Below, one piece after another: positions 23,106-32,369 of a stretch of DNA of 64,000 nt (position 1 is the first letter of the stretch; every line of letters starts with the position of its first letter). The translations under genes were made by a program, and so were the position numbers. The notes under the pieces are model-generated. The model was not told the origin of the DNA. It was given only the letters and a program-made list of their open reading frames with translations, and ran no database searches. The stretch is from Elmis aenea (taxonomy: Eukaryota > Arthropoda > Insecta > Coleoptera > Elmidae). The DNA lies in assembly GCA_947652605.1 (NCBI GenBank), contig CANTFG010000166.1, positions 186,001 to 250,000 of the forward strand, written 5' to 3'.

Positions 23106-24217
23106 AAAACTTGACATTTGACCTACCGCCTCCGGGGGCGGCAAATATTTTTGTAACGAGATGGGCATGTAGAGGCTTTGAATTTCTAACTATCCCTAAA
23201 ATTTGAAGTTTCTATCTTTTTTTTTAAGGGAGTTATTTAATATTGCCGGTTTTTATTGCTAAAGTAACGCGGGTATACTGACTGGTCTAATTTTACATTT
23301 AAAAAAAAAAAACATGGTTGGTACTGTTTTTGGTAGAGTGTCGTAGTATCGTATCGTAAACAGACAAAAAATGGTTTATAGGATTTAGTTATTATCTTAT
23401 AACGCTGGTCCAATAAATAAATGCATAACTAATTTTAAAAAATCTCTATTTAAACGTAAGTATGGTAAAACTACAACTTTCTAATAAAAAAATATCAAAA
23501 GTGTGTAGGCAAACGACAAAATTATAAGTTTCTTGTTTTTTCTTTCAATTATTGTTTCAAATTACCGCTGTCTACCTTCATAGCCTACTTGAAAATATTA
23601 CTTTGCCCTAATAATAATCAATAAAATCGCGATATCTCGGAAAATATCAATTTTAGGTGAAAAACAGCCCGAATGTTTTCGAAAGAGAATTAAATTTTCT
23701 ATAAGACGGTGTAAAATAGGGTGTTGTATTTAAAAAAAAAATGAGTTATCGATGTTTAAAGTTTCGCAAGTTTGACCAAGCGTAAAAAACGCCCTGTATA
23801 ATATTTTAAAAATGTAGGTGGTGCAAAGTGTTACATAATCTATTGTCAATCTTATCTCCAAGCGAATTTCTTCAGACTTGTCAAAGTTTTAAAATGTTGA
23901 AAATTTTTGAAAATACTGTATATTCATGAAAATGCAATTTTCACGAGAACGGTTGATTTTAGACCCAAATCACCTTTTACATTTTTTGAATAAAATTTAA
24001 AGAGGAATTCAAAAATGTAAAAATATACAGGGTGTTCCATAAGAAAAAGTATAACTATACGGTACTCTTTTTTGGAACACCCTGTATATTTGAAAATATT
24101 TTTAAAATGTAGCCCTTATTAACTTACATAATCTTACAGCGACAGAAATTGGAAAATATAAACCGTTTCACCATAAAACTCCGACGCGTCCGTCGTAACC
24201 CACCCTGTATATATATA
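23106..24217. other. Unassigned AT-rich DNA with a 57-bp TA-flanked palindrome
   Basis: 23127-23142 is a GC hairpin (CCGCCTCCGGGGGCGG). 24028-24084 is a miniature CAGGGTGTTCCA...TGGAACACCCTG palindrome flanked by TA. A lone end CACCCTGTA sits at 24201-24209. No gene. Confidence 0.5.
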
Positions 24218-24841
24218 CAGGGTGTGTAAAAATTGGCGGAAGAGCTACACGAAGCGATGTTCTTCGTAAAATTCTAAGTCGAAAATCTTAATACGAAAAT
24301 GTTGTACCAAGCTTCCTATGGCCTCAGGAACCATTTAAAGAAAAAAAAATTGGCAACATTGCATACATTGATTTGCGTTTGGACATTTTTTTATCAGCAA
24401 TTTTTACTTAGGTATTTACCTTTTTTGTTCGTACTGAAAGCCTTCAGTTCGTAAACATAGCTGCAAACTTTTGGGTATCGTAAAACACAAACAAGAAATA
24501 ATTACGAGAAAAACAGAGATGACAGCTAATGACAATGTTGCCATATGTATTACTGTCATTAAAATCAGTGATTTACATATTTTCAACACCAATTTTCGAA
24601 AGGAAGAACACAATATCTAGGAAAAAATACTATTCGAAATCTATTTTTATTCCAAATTGCAGCTTTTTCATTTGCAAGTATTAAATAATAACGCTTATTA
24701 AAGGACTAAATGTCAAAACTTTGAGGACCTCTTGCAGACACAGCAAGCGTGGTACAACATTTTCGTATTAAGATTTTCGACTTAGAATTTTACGAAGAAC
24801 ATCGCCCCGTGTAGCCCTTCCGCCAATTTTTACACACCCTG
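24218..24841. mobile_element. TA-target palindromic MITE, family F
   Basis: CAGGGTGTGTAAAAATTGGC at 24218 and its inverse ending 24841 are flanked by TA. Arms of about 150 bp (including CGATGTTCTTCGTAAAATTC) enclose unrelated AT-rich sequence. No transposase. Confidence 0.75.
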
Positions 24842-24843
24842 TA

Positions 24844-25455
24844 TAGTAAATATATTTAATGGGTTTTGTGGTCTTTACTGAAGACTTCAGTGGGGCATAA
24901 AGAAAACTCTTTGTTGATCACCAATATTTCGGATTTATTTCTATCCTTCCTCAGGGTTACTATACAACAGGAACATTTATTTGTAACACAAACATGAATA
25001 AAAACAAAGTGTTTCTATTATAGTTTATATTTACGCAAAGCGAGAATGTATTAAGAAGCTGAATCAATTGAAACGCCAGAGTAGAAATTCATTTAAATTT
25101 AAAATGTTCGTAATCAAATAATGTAAGTGTTCATAGTTTACAAAAAACGTCTAGAAATTTGTTTACGCTTTTTGCTTATTAGAAGTCATTAACGCAGATA
25201 AAAGGCATAACTCGTTATTTTTTGTTACAAATAATTGTATGCCAAATAAGGATTAAATACACATTTTAGAGAAATTTATTACTTTACCGAAGAAAATATT
25301 CTAAAAATATATGTTAATAAGTGAACAATGTTAATGCATTCCTAACAATTTATTGATACCGATTTTTTTAATTAGTAGTTTTATGCGGTTTACTTACCTG
25401 TTTCCAAGGAAAAAGGGACAAAGACAATTATTTACCATGCCGATTAGGATTTGTT
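24844..25455. other. AT-rich stretch, nothing recognised
   Basis: No ORF of note, no repeats shared with the rest of the window, no splice-supported exon. Confidence 0.35.
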
Positions 25456-25776
25456 TTAACCCGCGATCACATGCGTAACTGTCTTTTTGACCGGGTTTAT
25501 AAAAATTTTAATAGAACTTCTACATTGAAGGGGTGAGGGTGCTAAGTCTTTAGCAGTGTGTCATGCAGTCTGTTGAGTGTGTAGATGTTTTTTTAGGAAG
25601 TTACGTGTTGCCGTTTGAAAGTTGTAGGTGTTTTACTAACACCCGGTCAATTACACCGGGACGCGTGTATAGACATCCACTCAATGCAGAGAGAGATGCA
25701 ATAGATTTATTTGCCACGAACATGCACTACAGTACTGCATTAATTGTCCCAATTTAACCAATGCGCCAGGTACTTC

Positions 25777-26067
25777 TGACGTCATCGCACGCTATTGGCT
25801 GCCCCACTACTACGGGCTCCAGCCAATAGCGATGCGGCGACTAGCCCGGCTACCCCTTATTTAAGCTGGACGCAACGCTACGATCGTCAGATACGCTTCT
25901 CACTTCGACTCTGTTGTTTGTTTTAAATAACTTCGTAGTGACCTAAGCAATATCTCGAGACCGCATTAGAACGGAGTACGCAATGTTCTAATGCACAGCT
26001 CTCACTAGTGCTTCGATACAAGTGCCGTTCAGCACTTCCAACAACCACCGTTGCCAGCCCGGTAACA
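25777..26067 (+). repeat. 5' LTR
   Basis: Begins with a perfect CRE (TGACGTCA). An inverted pair CGCTATTGGCT / AGCCAATAGCG (two opposed CCAAT boxes) follows, then a TATA-like CTTATTTAAG at about 25857 and a TCAGATACGC start-site candidate roughly 30 bp on. No AATAAA inside the LTR. Confidence 0.9.
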
Positions 26068-26092
26068 ATTGTCGCCCGCAACGTGGGGCCTT
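26068..26092 (+). other. Probable primer-binding region
   Basis: TTGTCGCCCGCAACGTGGGG directly follows the LTR and resembles the TGGCGCCCAACGTGGGG-type primer sites of insect LTR elements, but lacks the exact TGG start. The primer tRNA is not assigned. Confidence 0.4.
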
Positions 26093-26119
26093 TCTGCGCA
26101 ACAGCTCAGAGACCCATCC

Positions 26120-26857
26120 ATGAAGTTGAGATCTCAAGCCGAGGAAACATCAACCATGACGGACCAATCCATCACACCACCCGCCGACCTCGCAGCCGCC
26201 GACCTCGCAGCCGCCGCTGCGCTCGCCGCCGCTGCACTCGCCGACGCACAACCACCGACGACATCAAACCCCCTTCTGGAGGAGGGCAACCTCCAGTGGC
26301 GCCCAACTCAAATAACCGAGTTCTTTCGGTCAATGATGGAGGCCTGTGCCTCCAACTCACCACCAGCCGCACCAACATTCAGCGGCTACCAACACGAAGA
26401 CCCGGAAATATTCTTCCGCGAGATGGAAGAATACTTCAACCAGACCCGGACACCCGCGGACAATCGAGCACGGACCACCGTTGCACAGCTCCGCGACGCA
26501 GCAGCCAGTCACGTCAGGCCATACGTACCCTTAGGACTGACCTACGACACGTTAAAAGCCGTCGTCATAAGAAAATTCGCCAGCCCTGAAGTACTGGCAA
26601 CCCTATACTCACAACTGCACAGCCAGCAACAGCCAGCATCCGAGGCCGTGGACCTGTTCCTGCACAAAAAGTTACAACTTTTTAAACGACTTCGGCCTGA
26701 AGTCCCGTTTTCCGAAGTACGGCGTGTCCTGATTGAACAAGTCCACCCACGCCTCCGGCAGCTGCTGCTAGTGGCAAACATACCAGACGAGCAAGCCCTC
26801 TACAACCTCGCCGCCACGCTCGAAAACGTTGTAAAAGCTGCGGAACCAAGACGGTAA
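26120..26857 (+). CDS. gag: Gag capsid ORF (ended by an in-frame TAA)
   Basis: ATG at 26120 (an alternative ATG at 26156 gives MTDQSITPPADLAAADLAAA) leads an Ala-rich N-terminus and then a Gag capsid-like region with PTFSGYQHEDPEIFFREMEE, a conserved retrotransposon-gag start. Helical segments with LYSQLHSQQQPASEAVDLFL and VPFSEVRRVLIEQVHPRLRQ follow. The TAA at 26855-26857 stops translation before the nucleocapsid zinc knuckle, which continues in the same frame. In a functional copy Gag would package the RNA and form particles. With LTRs this young the TAA is probably a recent nonsense change; readthrough is an alternative. The TTG at 26069 extends the frame upstream but is unlikely as a start. 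Confidence 0.8.
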   Translation: MKLRSQAEETSTMTDQSITPPADLAAADLAAAAALAAAALADAQPPTTSNPLLEEGNLQWRPTQITEFFRSMMEACASNSPPAAPTFSGYQHEDPEIFFREMEEYFNQTRTPADNRARTTVAQLRDAAASHVRPYVPLGLTYDTLKAVVIRKFASPEVLATLYSQLHSQQQPASEAVDLFLHKKLQLFKRLRPEVPFSEVRRVLIEQVHPRLRQLLLVANIPDEQALYNLAATLENVVKAAEPRR

Positions 26858-27058
26858 CCCACGGCAACGACGTCAAGACAGCCCGAGAGAATTAACCGAC
26901 CACCACCTGGACCACCACCTGCCGAACAGCAACAGCCTCAGCTTCCACGATGCCACTACTGTCCCGCTCGTCACTGGCACCGTGACTGCCCCCACCTCCA
27001 GGGAAACGAGCCAGGGACCGGTCTGCTACCACCACCCGAACCATTCGGCCGGTCCTAA
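26858..27058 (+). pseudogene. Gag nucleocapsid segment downstream of the premature stop
   Basis: Same frame as gag, open from 26858 to a TAA at 27056-27058. A proline/glutamine-rich linker precedes RCHYCPARHWHRDCP, a CX2CX3HX4C zinc knuckle. This is one residue shorter than the usual CX2CX4HX4C. It carries the frameshift site that feeds pol, so it must be translated for Pol to be made. Confidence 0.65.
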
Positions 27059-30000
27059 ACCATCTGAGCTCAGTAACTCTCCCCCGTATCCACGTGCACC
27101 TCCACGGACAACAACTACAGGCCCTAATCGACTCGGCGGCTAGCCACAGTTTCGTCCGTCCGGAACTCACAAGCACGACCCCCAGTGCCACGGAAGTTCA
27201 AGTCCACCTCGGCGATCAACACACTAATCTCCCAGTGTCTGGCCAGACCAAGATTAGTTTCACTGCCGATGGACGCCCACATCACGCCTGGTGCTTAGTC
27301 GCTCCGACCCTACGAGAGCCACTAATACTCGGATACGACTGGTTGACTGCAAACCAAGCGGAGCTCAACTTCGGACGACGAACGTGCCATCTCGCCGCTA
27401 CCGGGCAGACACTCAGCTGGACCGCCGAGACGTCTACACAACGCCCCACTAGCCAACGAGTCAGCACGCCGACACCACGACCCGAAGTGGTACACGCCTT
27501 CCCCGCCGATCTGCACGCCGACTTCTTGGAACTAATTAACCAGTACGAGCCAGTGTTCCGCGACCGCGGACCCCCGACAAGGTCAGCCTCCCACTCCATT
27601 CCACTACGGGAGAACAGACCGTTTCGACTAGGCAACTACCGGTGCTCGCCGGCCAAGAAGTTGATCATCGCAAAGCAAGTAGACGAAATGCTAGCGGAAG
27701 GAATCATAGAACCCAGTACCTCCAACTACAACTCGCCCATCGTCTTGGTAACCAAAAAGGACGGCAACCCCCGGTTCTGCATCGACTACCGCCGCCTCAA
27801 TCAGCAAACCAAGGACGAACACGCCCCGCTCCCGCTCATCGCGGACACCCTTCGGGACCTCGGCCAGGCAACCATCTTCAGCACGCTCGACCTCCGGTCC
27901 GGCTACTGGCAAGTTCCTATGGAGCCGGCCTCAAAACCCCTCACGGCCTTCTCGACTCCTGACGGGAGCACCTACCAGTTCACCGTGATGCCTTTCGGTT
28001 TGAAGAACGCCCCCGCACGGTTCCAGAAGTTAATGGCTCAACAGGTCCTACGCGGTATCCAAAACAAATTCGCTTTGGCATACCTCGACGACGTAGTCAT
28101 CTATTCCAGAACCTGGGAAGAACACCTCGACCACCTCCGCCAAGTATTCGATCGATTGCAGATGCATGGACTCCGCTGCACGCCGAAGAAATGCCAGTTT
28201 GGTACCAATCGCATCGAATACCTGGGGCACGTGATTACCGCCGAAGACAACCAGCCACTACCCCTTCACATACACCGCATCCAGTCATCGACGCCTCCAA
28301 AGACAAGGAAGCAACTCCGGGCCTTCCTAGGCGTATGCAATTGGCTCCGAGAGTACGTGGAACGATTCGCGGAGCTAGCCGCTCCACTGACTGACCTCCT
28401 CGGGCCTACCAAACCATTCCGGTGGACAGCCGCCGCCGCCCAGGCTTTCCAAGACTTACAAGAAGCCATGGCGAAGCCCCTTCGACTCCACCGACCGGAC
28501 CCGTCGCTACCTTACCACTTACAAACAGACGCTAGCAAGACGGGCATCGCAGCGGTGCTATATCAGCACAGACCAGGCTCCGAAGAGCGCCGAATCATAT
28601 CGTTCTCCAGCGCCCGCCTCAACACCACGCAGTCCAACTACCACGTCAATGAACTGGAATGCCTCGCAGCCATCTGGGCCATCCGCCGGTACCGCCCTTA
28701 CCTAGAGGACAAGCCGTTCACTCTAAGGACCGACAGCCGAGCCCTCACCTGGCTTCAACAGACGAAAGATGAGCGATCCAAGCTGACGCGCTGGGCCTTG
28801 CTGCTGCAAGAATTCGCGTTCGACATACAGCACTGCCCAGGCCGTCTGAACGAGCTCCCGGACGCCCTCTCCCGCCAACCCGACGACACGCCCGTGGACC
28901 ACGACGACGACGTGGCCAGGATGATACCCCCGCAACTGACCCTCCTCACCGCCGAGCTTCCGGCCACCATCAAGGAGGCACAACGGCAAGACGAGGGGAT
29001 ACAACGCCTGATCAATCGTTGGAAATCCGCCACCGACCAAGGCCCGCTCCAACCAGGAGACGCCGGACTCACTCAACTCTACAAAGTCGAGGACGACCTG
29101 CTCTGGCACCGCCACCAACCCAACGACCAGCTAGTCGTTCCAGAACAGCTCCAACTACAGGTGATGCACCAGTATCACGACGCCGACACAGCCGGACATC
29201 CAGGAGGGGACGAAACAGCGCGGGCCATAATGACGCACTATTACTGGCCCCGCATGAAGCCGACCATCCGCCGCTACGTGAAGCAGTGCCTCCTGTGCGC
29301 CGCAGTCAAGCGCGGACCGATCCAAGCCCCGGCCCCACTAACCGCACACAAGGCCTCCAAGCCGTGGGACATCGTGTCCGTGGATTTTATGGGCCCATAC
29401 CTACCGACGGCCGACAACAACCGGTTCGTGGTCGTCGTCATGGACCTGTTCTCGCGATGGGTGGAAGCAAAGGCCGTGAAGGACATCACCGCGCCAACCA
29501 CCACCCACTACCTCCAGCACGAAGTTTTCGAACGCTTCGGCTATCCTCGGGCCATCATAACGGATAACGGCCCCCAGTTCCACAGCCGTGCCTGGGACAA
29601 CGCCTTGGAGCAATGGGGGACGCAACACTGGACAACCCCGATCTATCACCCCCGCTCCAATCCCGTCGAAAGGAGGAACCAGGAGATCAAGAAGTGCATA
29701 CGCACCAGTCTACAGGGGCGAAACCCGCGCCACTGGGACCGCCACCTACCTGGTGCACTGTTCCACTTACGCACCAGGGCCAACGCCGCCACCGGGGTCA
29801 CGCCTAGCCGAGCTTTACTAGGCTACGACCTTCCAAGACCCGGAGATTGGTTCATCGACGCCCCCGGACAACCTCCAGTTCCCAGGGAACTGCTGTTCTA
29901 CGAAATGAATCGCCACCAGCGTCGATACCGACGGCGATACGTCCATCCCGAGAGGCCACGAAAGCCTTACCGACCCGGAGATCACGTCATGGCCCGGGAC

Positions 30001-30186
30001 AACACCCACGAGGGCATCCATCACCTCCGCTGGACCGGCCCCCACCTCGTCACCGCCGCTGCCTCACGGTATGTGTACTGGATCGACCGAGACGGCATAC
30101 CGGTGAAGGTCCACTACGACGACCTCCGCTACGCACCCATCCCCAGGGCACCACCACGAGCGCCTCCAGCCGCCGCCGCGCCCTAA
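26986..30186 (+). CDS. pol: Pol polyprotein: protease, reverse transcriptase, RNase H, integrase
   Basis: The frame is open from 26986, after a TGA, and lies -1 relative to gag; no ATG starts it, so it is read as a Gag-Pol fusion. Counting from 27094 as residue 1: protease LIDSAASHSF with Asp13, and LILGYDWL; reverse transcriptase LDLRSGYWQV and catalytic YLDD at 330-333; RNase H TDAS with Asp479 and LRTDSRALTW; integrase HHCC zinc site, then Asp764 (SVDFMG), Asp824 (TDNGPQF) and Glu859 (NPVERRN), with 34 residues between the last two; a C-terminal module with RWTGPHLV. All catalytic residues are present. The protease triplet is DSA rather than the usual D-S/T-G. The product copies the RNA to DNA and integrates it. 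Confidence 0.95.
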   Translation: MPPPPGKRARDRSATTTRTIRPVLNHLSSVTLPRIHVHLHGQQLQALIDSAASHSFVRPELTSTTPSATEVQVHLGDQHTNLPVSGQTKISFTADGRPHHAWCLVAPTLREPLILGYDWLTANQAELNFGRRTCHLAATGQTLSWTAETSTQRPTSQRVSTPTPRPEVVHAFPADLHADFLELINQYEPVFRDRGPPTRSASHSIPLRENRPFRLGNYRCSPAKKLIIAKQVDEMLAEGIIEPSTSNYNSPIVLVTKKDGNPRFCIDYRRLNQQTKDEHAPLPLIADTLRDLGQATIFSTLDLRSGYWQVPMEPASKPLTAFSTPDGSTYQFTVMPFGLKNAPARFQKLMAQQVLRGIQNKFALAYLDDVVIYSRTWEEHLDHLRQVFDRLQMHGLRCTPKKCQFGTNRIEYLGHVITAEDNQPLPLHIHRIQSSTPPKTRKQLRAFLGVCNWLREYVERFAELAAPLTDLLGPTKPFRWTAAAAQAFQDLQEAMAKPLRLHRPDPSLPYHLQTDASKTGIAAVLYQHRPGSEERRIISFSSARLNTTQSNYHVNELECLAAIWAIRRYRPYLEDKPFTLRTDSRALTWLQQTKDERSKLTRWALLLQEFAFDIQHCPGRLNELPDALSRQPDDTPVDHDDDVARMIPPQLTLLTAELPATIKEAQRQDEGIQRLINRWKSATDQGPLQPGDAGLTQLYKVEDDLLWHRHQPNDQLVVPEQLQLQVMHQYHDADTAGHPGGDETARAIMTHYYWPRMKPTIRRYVKQCLLCAAVKRGPIQAPAPLTAHKASKPWDIVSVDFMGPYLPTADNNRFVVVVMDLFSRWVEAKAVKDITAPTTTHYLQHEVFERFGYPRAIITDNGPQFHSRAWDNALEQWGTQHWTTPIYHPRSNPVERRNQEIKKCIRTSLQGRNPRHWDRHLPGALFHLRTRANAATGVTPSRALLGYDLPRPGDWFIDAPGQPPVPRELLFYEMNRHQRRYRRRYVHPERPRKPYRPGDHVMARDNTHEGIHHLRWTGPHLVTAAASRYVYWIDRDGIPVKVHYDDLRYAPIPRAPPRAPPAAAAP
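27001..27055 (+). promoter_or_regulatory. Predicted -1 ribosomal frameshift signal (GGGAAAC plus stem-loop)
   Basis: The heptamer G-GGA-AAC at 27001-27007 is positioned in the gag frame exactly as needed for a -1 slip. After a 7-nt spacer, GGACCGG (27015-27021) pairs perfectly with CCGGTCC (27049-27055). Inside the loop CCGAA-CCA-TTCGG forms a second hairpin. The gag-frame stop follows directly at 27056, and the pol frame is open from 26986. Confidence 0.8.
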
Positions 30187-30324
30187 GATGTATATACGTT
30201 AGATTTATTCATTACTTATTTTGTTACTTGTTACTTACACTTGCATACCTTACATTGTATTTTCTCTTTTATCAAAATAAATCATTTCGAGCGACCGTAG
30301 CTTCGCGCCTCCAGGTTGGGGGGG
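30187..30324 (+). other. Post-pol region with AATAAA and purine tract
   Basis: AATAAA at 30276-30281 lies just upstream of the 3' LTR. A G-rich tract GGTTGGGGGGG ending at 30324 is the likely second-strand primer (polypurine tract). No env-like ORF. Confidence 0.6.
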
Positions 30325-30615
30325 TGACGTCATCGCACGCTATTGGCTGCCCCACTACTACGGGCTCCAGCCAATAGCGATGCGGCGACTAGCCCGGCTA
30401 CCCCTTATTTAAGCTGGACGCAACGCTACGATCGTCAGATACGCTTCTCACTTCGACTCTGTTGTTTGTTTTAAATAACTTCGTAGTGACCTAAGCAATA
30501 TCTCGAGACCGCATTAGAACGGAGTACGCAATGTTCTAATGCACAGCTCTCACTAGTGCTTCGATACAAGTGCCGTTCAGCACTTCCAACAACCACCGTT
30601 GCCAGCCCGGTAACA
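30325..30615 (+). repeat. 3' LTR
   Basis: 291 bp, the same base for base as the 5' LTR on reading both, followed by CTTC target duplication at 30616-30619. Confidence 0.9.
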
Positions 30616-30807
30616 CTTCCACTTAAAAACGTGTAAGAATTAACTTTTTTTAAATAAAATATTACTTTTCTTTGTAATTTGCATTTTTATTTGGCATTAA
30701 TTCACATTAATCCATACCCGGTCAATTTGACCGTGGCGCGTGCTTCCGTGTAAAATTTTTCGCGCGTGCTCTCACGGGTTAAATAAAATATCTGTTTTTG
30801 CCATTCG

Positions 30808-31133
30808 TACAGTACACAAGACCCAGAAAATGTCACGGAAAAAAGAACCATCAAGCCAAACAAGGTAGTTTACAATCTGTCGGACGAACCATTGGACACA
30901 GCCACCATGGAAGTCTTAACCAAAGGTCCCAACTTCGCCATCGCCCCATCGCGCATACCGGTGGAAGATATAATAAGTAGCATCGAAGCTGGAATCAACA
31001 AACTACCAAACGAAGTAGCAGAACCAATCCGCCAAGACGTCTCAAAAGTCTTACGTCTTGCGAGACCTCCAAAACACAACATATCCCGTGACGAACACCA
31101 AGCACTGAAGAAATTGTTAGTTACATTTAGGCG
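30808..31133 (+). pseudogene. Penelope-like retroelement ORF fragment
   Basis: Continuous frame with KPNKVVYNLSD, VLTKGPNFAIAPSRIPVEDI and ARPPKHNISRDEHQALKKL. The 'NFAIAP...IP...I' and 'KPPK.NL...E..ALK.L' blocks are typical of the N-terminal region before the reverse transcriptase of Penelope-like (GIY-YIG) elements. It is cut off at 31134 by a TA-target element end (family G). The reverse transcriptase core is missing. The family assignment is from pattern memory only. Confidence 0.5.
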
Positions 31134-31135
31134 TA

Positions 31136-31420
31136 CAGGGTAGACCAAATTCGATGGGATTACATGGGTATCTCGCTTAATATTTAAAATGGAGAAACGG
31201 TTAAATTACCATAAATGTGCAGTTTTTTGAGACAAACTCAGAACTAAAAGATAAATAACAATCAAGTCAGAATCAGCAGTTATGTAGTATATTGTTGTTA
31301 GTCCTACGTTTAATTATTTATAATGTTTGTCTCAACAACAAATTAAAAAAACCTTCGTAACTTGTACCACCTGAGTTTTCAAAGATTTTACACTTTGTTA
31401 GAGTATGTTTATCGTTGTTT
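31136..31420. mobile_element. Family G element, left end only
   Basis: CAGGGTAGACCAAATTCGAT at 31136 next to TA, continuing as in 16174-16853 (inverted) and 45690-45995. The other end is not present. Confidence 0.55.
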
Positions 31421-31429
31421 AAATGTGAT

Positions 31430-32361
31430 CAACTAATGCTTATCGGAAGAACAACTAGCATGCAAAATATTGTGTGAACAAATAGCACAGTCTATAAAAG
31501 AAGATTTGTTGCTATGATATCCACGTAACGTAAAGGACTGCCTTAGCTGATAAGCGCAAGACTAAGGTAAAAGCAGGTGGAGTCCAAAAATTACATGGAT
31601 TTGTACTTTTCTGTTCTAAAGGATGCATTTTTTGAGAGTTCCAAGGTTATTAGCCTTATCGTCCTCATAGTTATAGCTGCTGAATGTACTGCTAAATAAT
31701 TGTTAACCAATAATGTTTTGAAATAAGGACCAGATGCAGATCAAGTTGAATGTATTTTTCCAACACCATGCTGTTCTCAAAAAAATTTAATTTATTGGAG
31801 CTTAATTAAGTGCCCTAGCAGCAGACGCTGGGTTTCCAAGTTCAAAATTTTTAAATTTTATGAGTTAAACCATGTAAGGTAAAATTGTGGTTTTTTAATA
31901 CTGAAAGATTTGCTTTATCACACAACTTACTTAGTCTAAAGTCTAAACAGTTTGGTGTTAAGAACTTGTATGGCTGTACACAAGATTTGTGTGTACCGTA
32001 ACTTTAGTTTAACAGTCATTTTTAATACTTTATTGGGTTAAAGAGCATCAAAAATACCATAAACACTATCAAAGAATTCATCCAAGAAAACACAAATATC
32101 TGTTGTATATAATTCTTGGGGCTCCATCTGCTGCTTCCCATCTAGGCTTTGTAATTTACCTCGCCTCATAACATTTAAAGTGGCACCAACACTTGTACTA
32201 AAAATATTTTTTTACAGTCCTTAAACTTTTTGTTGTACATTTTGATTACAGTATGGTTCAAAAGCCGTTTTTGAAATTGTATTTGGCTTAAAATAAATGA
32301 ATGACACAGATATATTTTACTATTTAAAACTGAAATATGCGCTTCACCTTGTAAGCAGCCA
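31430..32361. repeat. Dispersed repeat L, copy 1
   Basis: About 930 bp (marker strings ATATCCACGTAACGTAAAGG and GTCCAAAAATTACATG) recur in direct orientation at 54970-55930. Copy 1 resumes after the hAT insertion at 33335. Family unknown. Confidence 0.65.
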
Positions 32362-32369
32362 ATCTCAAT

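Larger units (their letters stand above)
25777..30615 (+). mobile_element. Young Ty3/Gypsy LTR retrotransposon
   Basis: Two 291-bp LTRs (25777-26067, 30325-30615), TGACGTCATC...CCCGGTAACA, are identical by eye and flanked by the 4-bp duplication CTTC (25773-25776, 30616-30619). The body is GC-rich, unlike the AT-rich surroundings. Order is gag, protease, reverse transcriptase, RNase H, integrase, which is the Ty3/Gypsy order. No env ORF follows pol. Pol is intact over more than 1000 codons; Gag has one in-frame stop. Confidence 0.95.
25460..30778. mobile_element. piggyBac-like miniature element carrying the Gypsy insertion
   Basis: TTAA at 25456-25459 and 30779-30782 flank CCCGCGATCACATGCG on the left and CCCGTGAGAGCACGCG (reverse complement) on the right; these match at 11 of 16 bases. 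Sub-terminal repeats CCGGTCAATTACACCGGGACGCGTG and CCGGTCAATTTGACCGTGGCGCGTG-type motifs (25645-25668; 30719-30742) support a piggyBac-type end structure. Without the retrotransposon it is about 480 bp and has no transposase. Confidence 0.6.

Noticed and set aside
24416..24613. 65-codon minus ORF inside element F
   Set aside because: It sits in a non-autonomous palindromic element, and its sequence is not shared with any transposase block.
26172..30377. Many overlapping ORFs on both strands inside the Gypsy element
   Set aside because: GC-rich composition leaves shadow frames open; only gag and pol frames carry conserved motifs.
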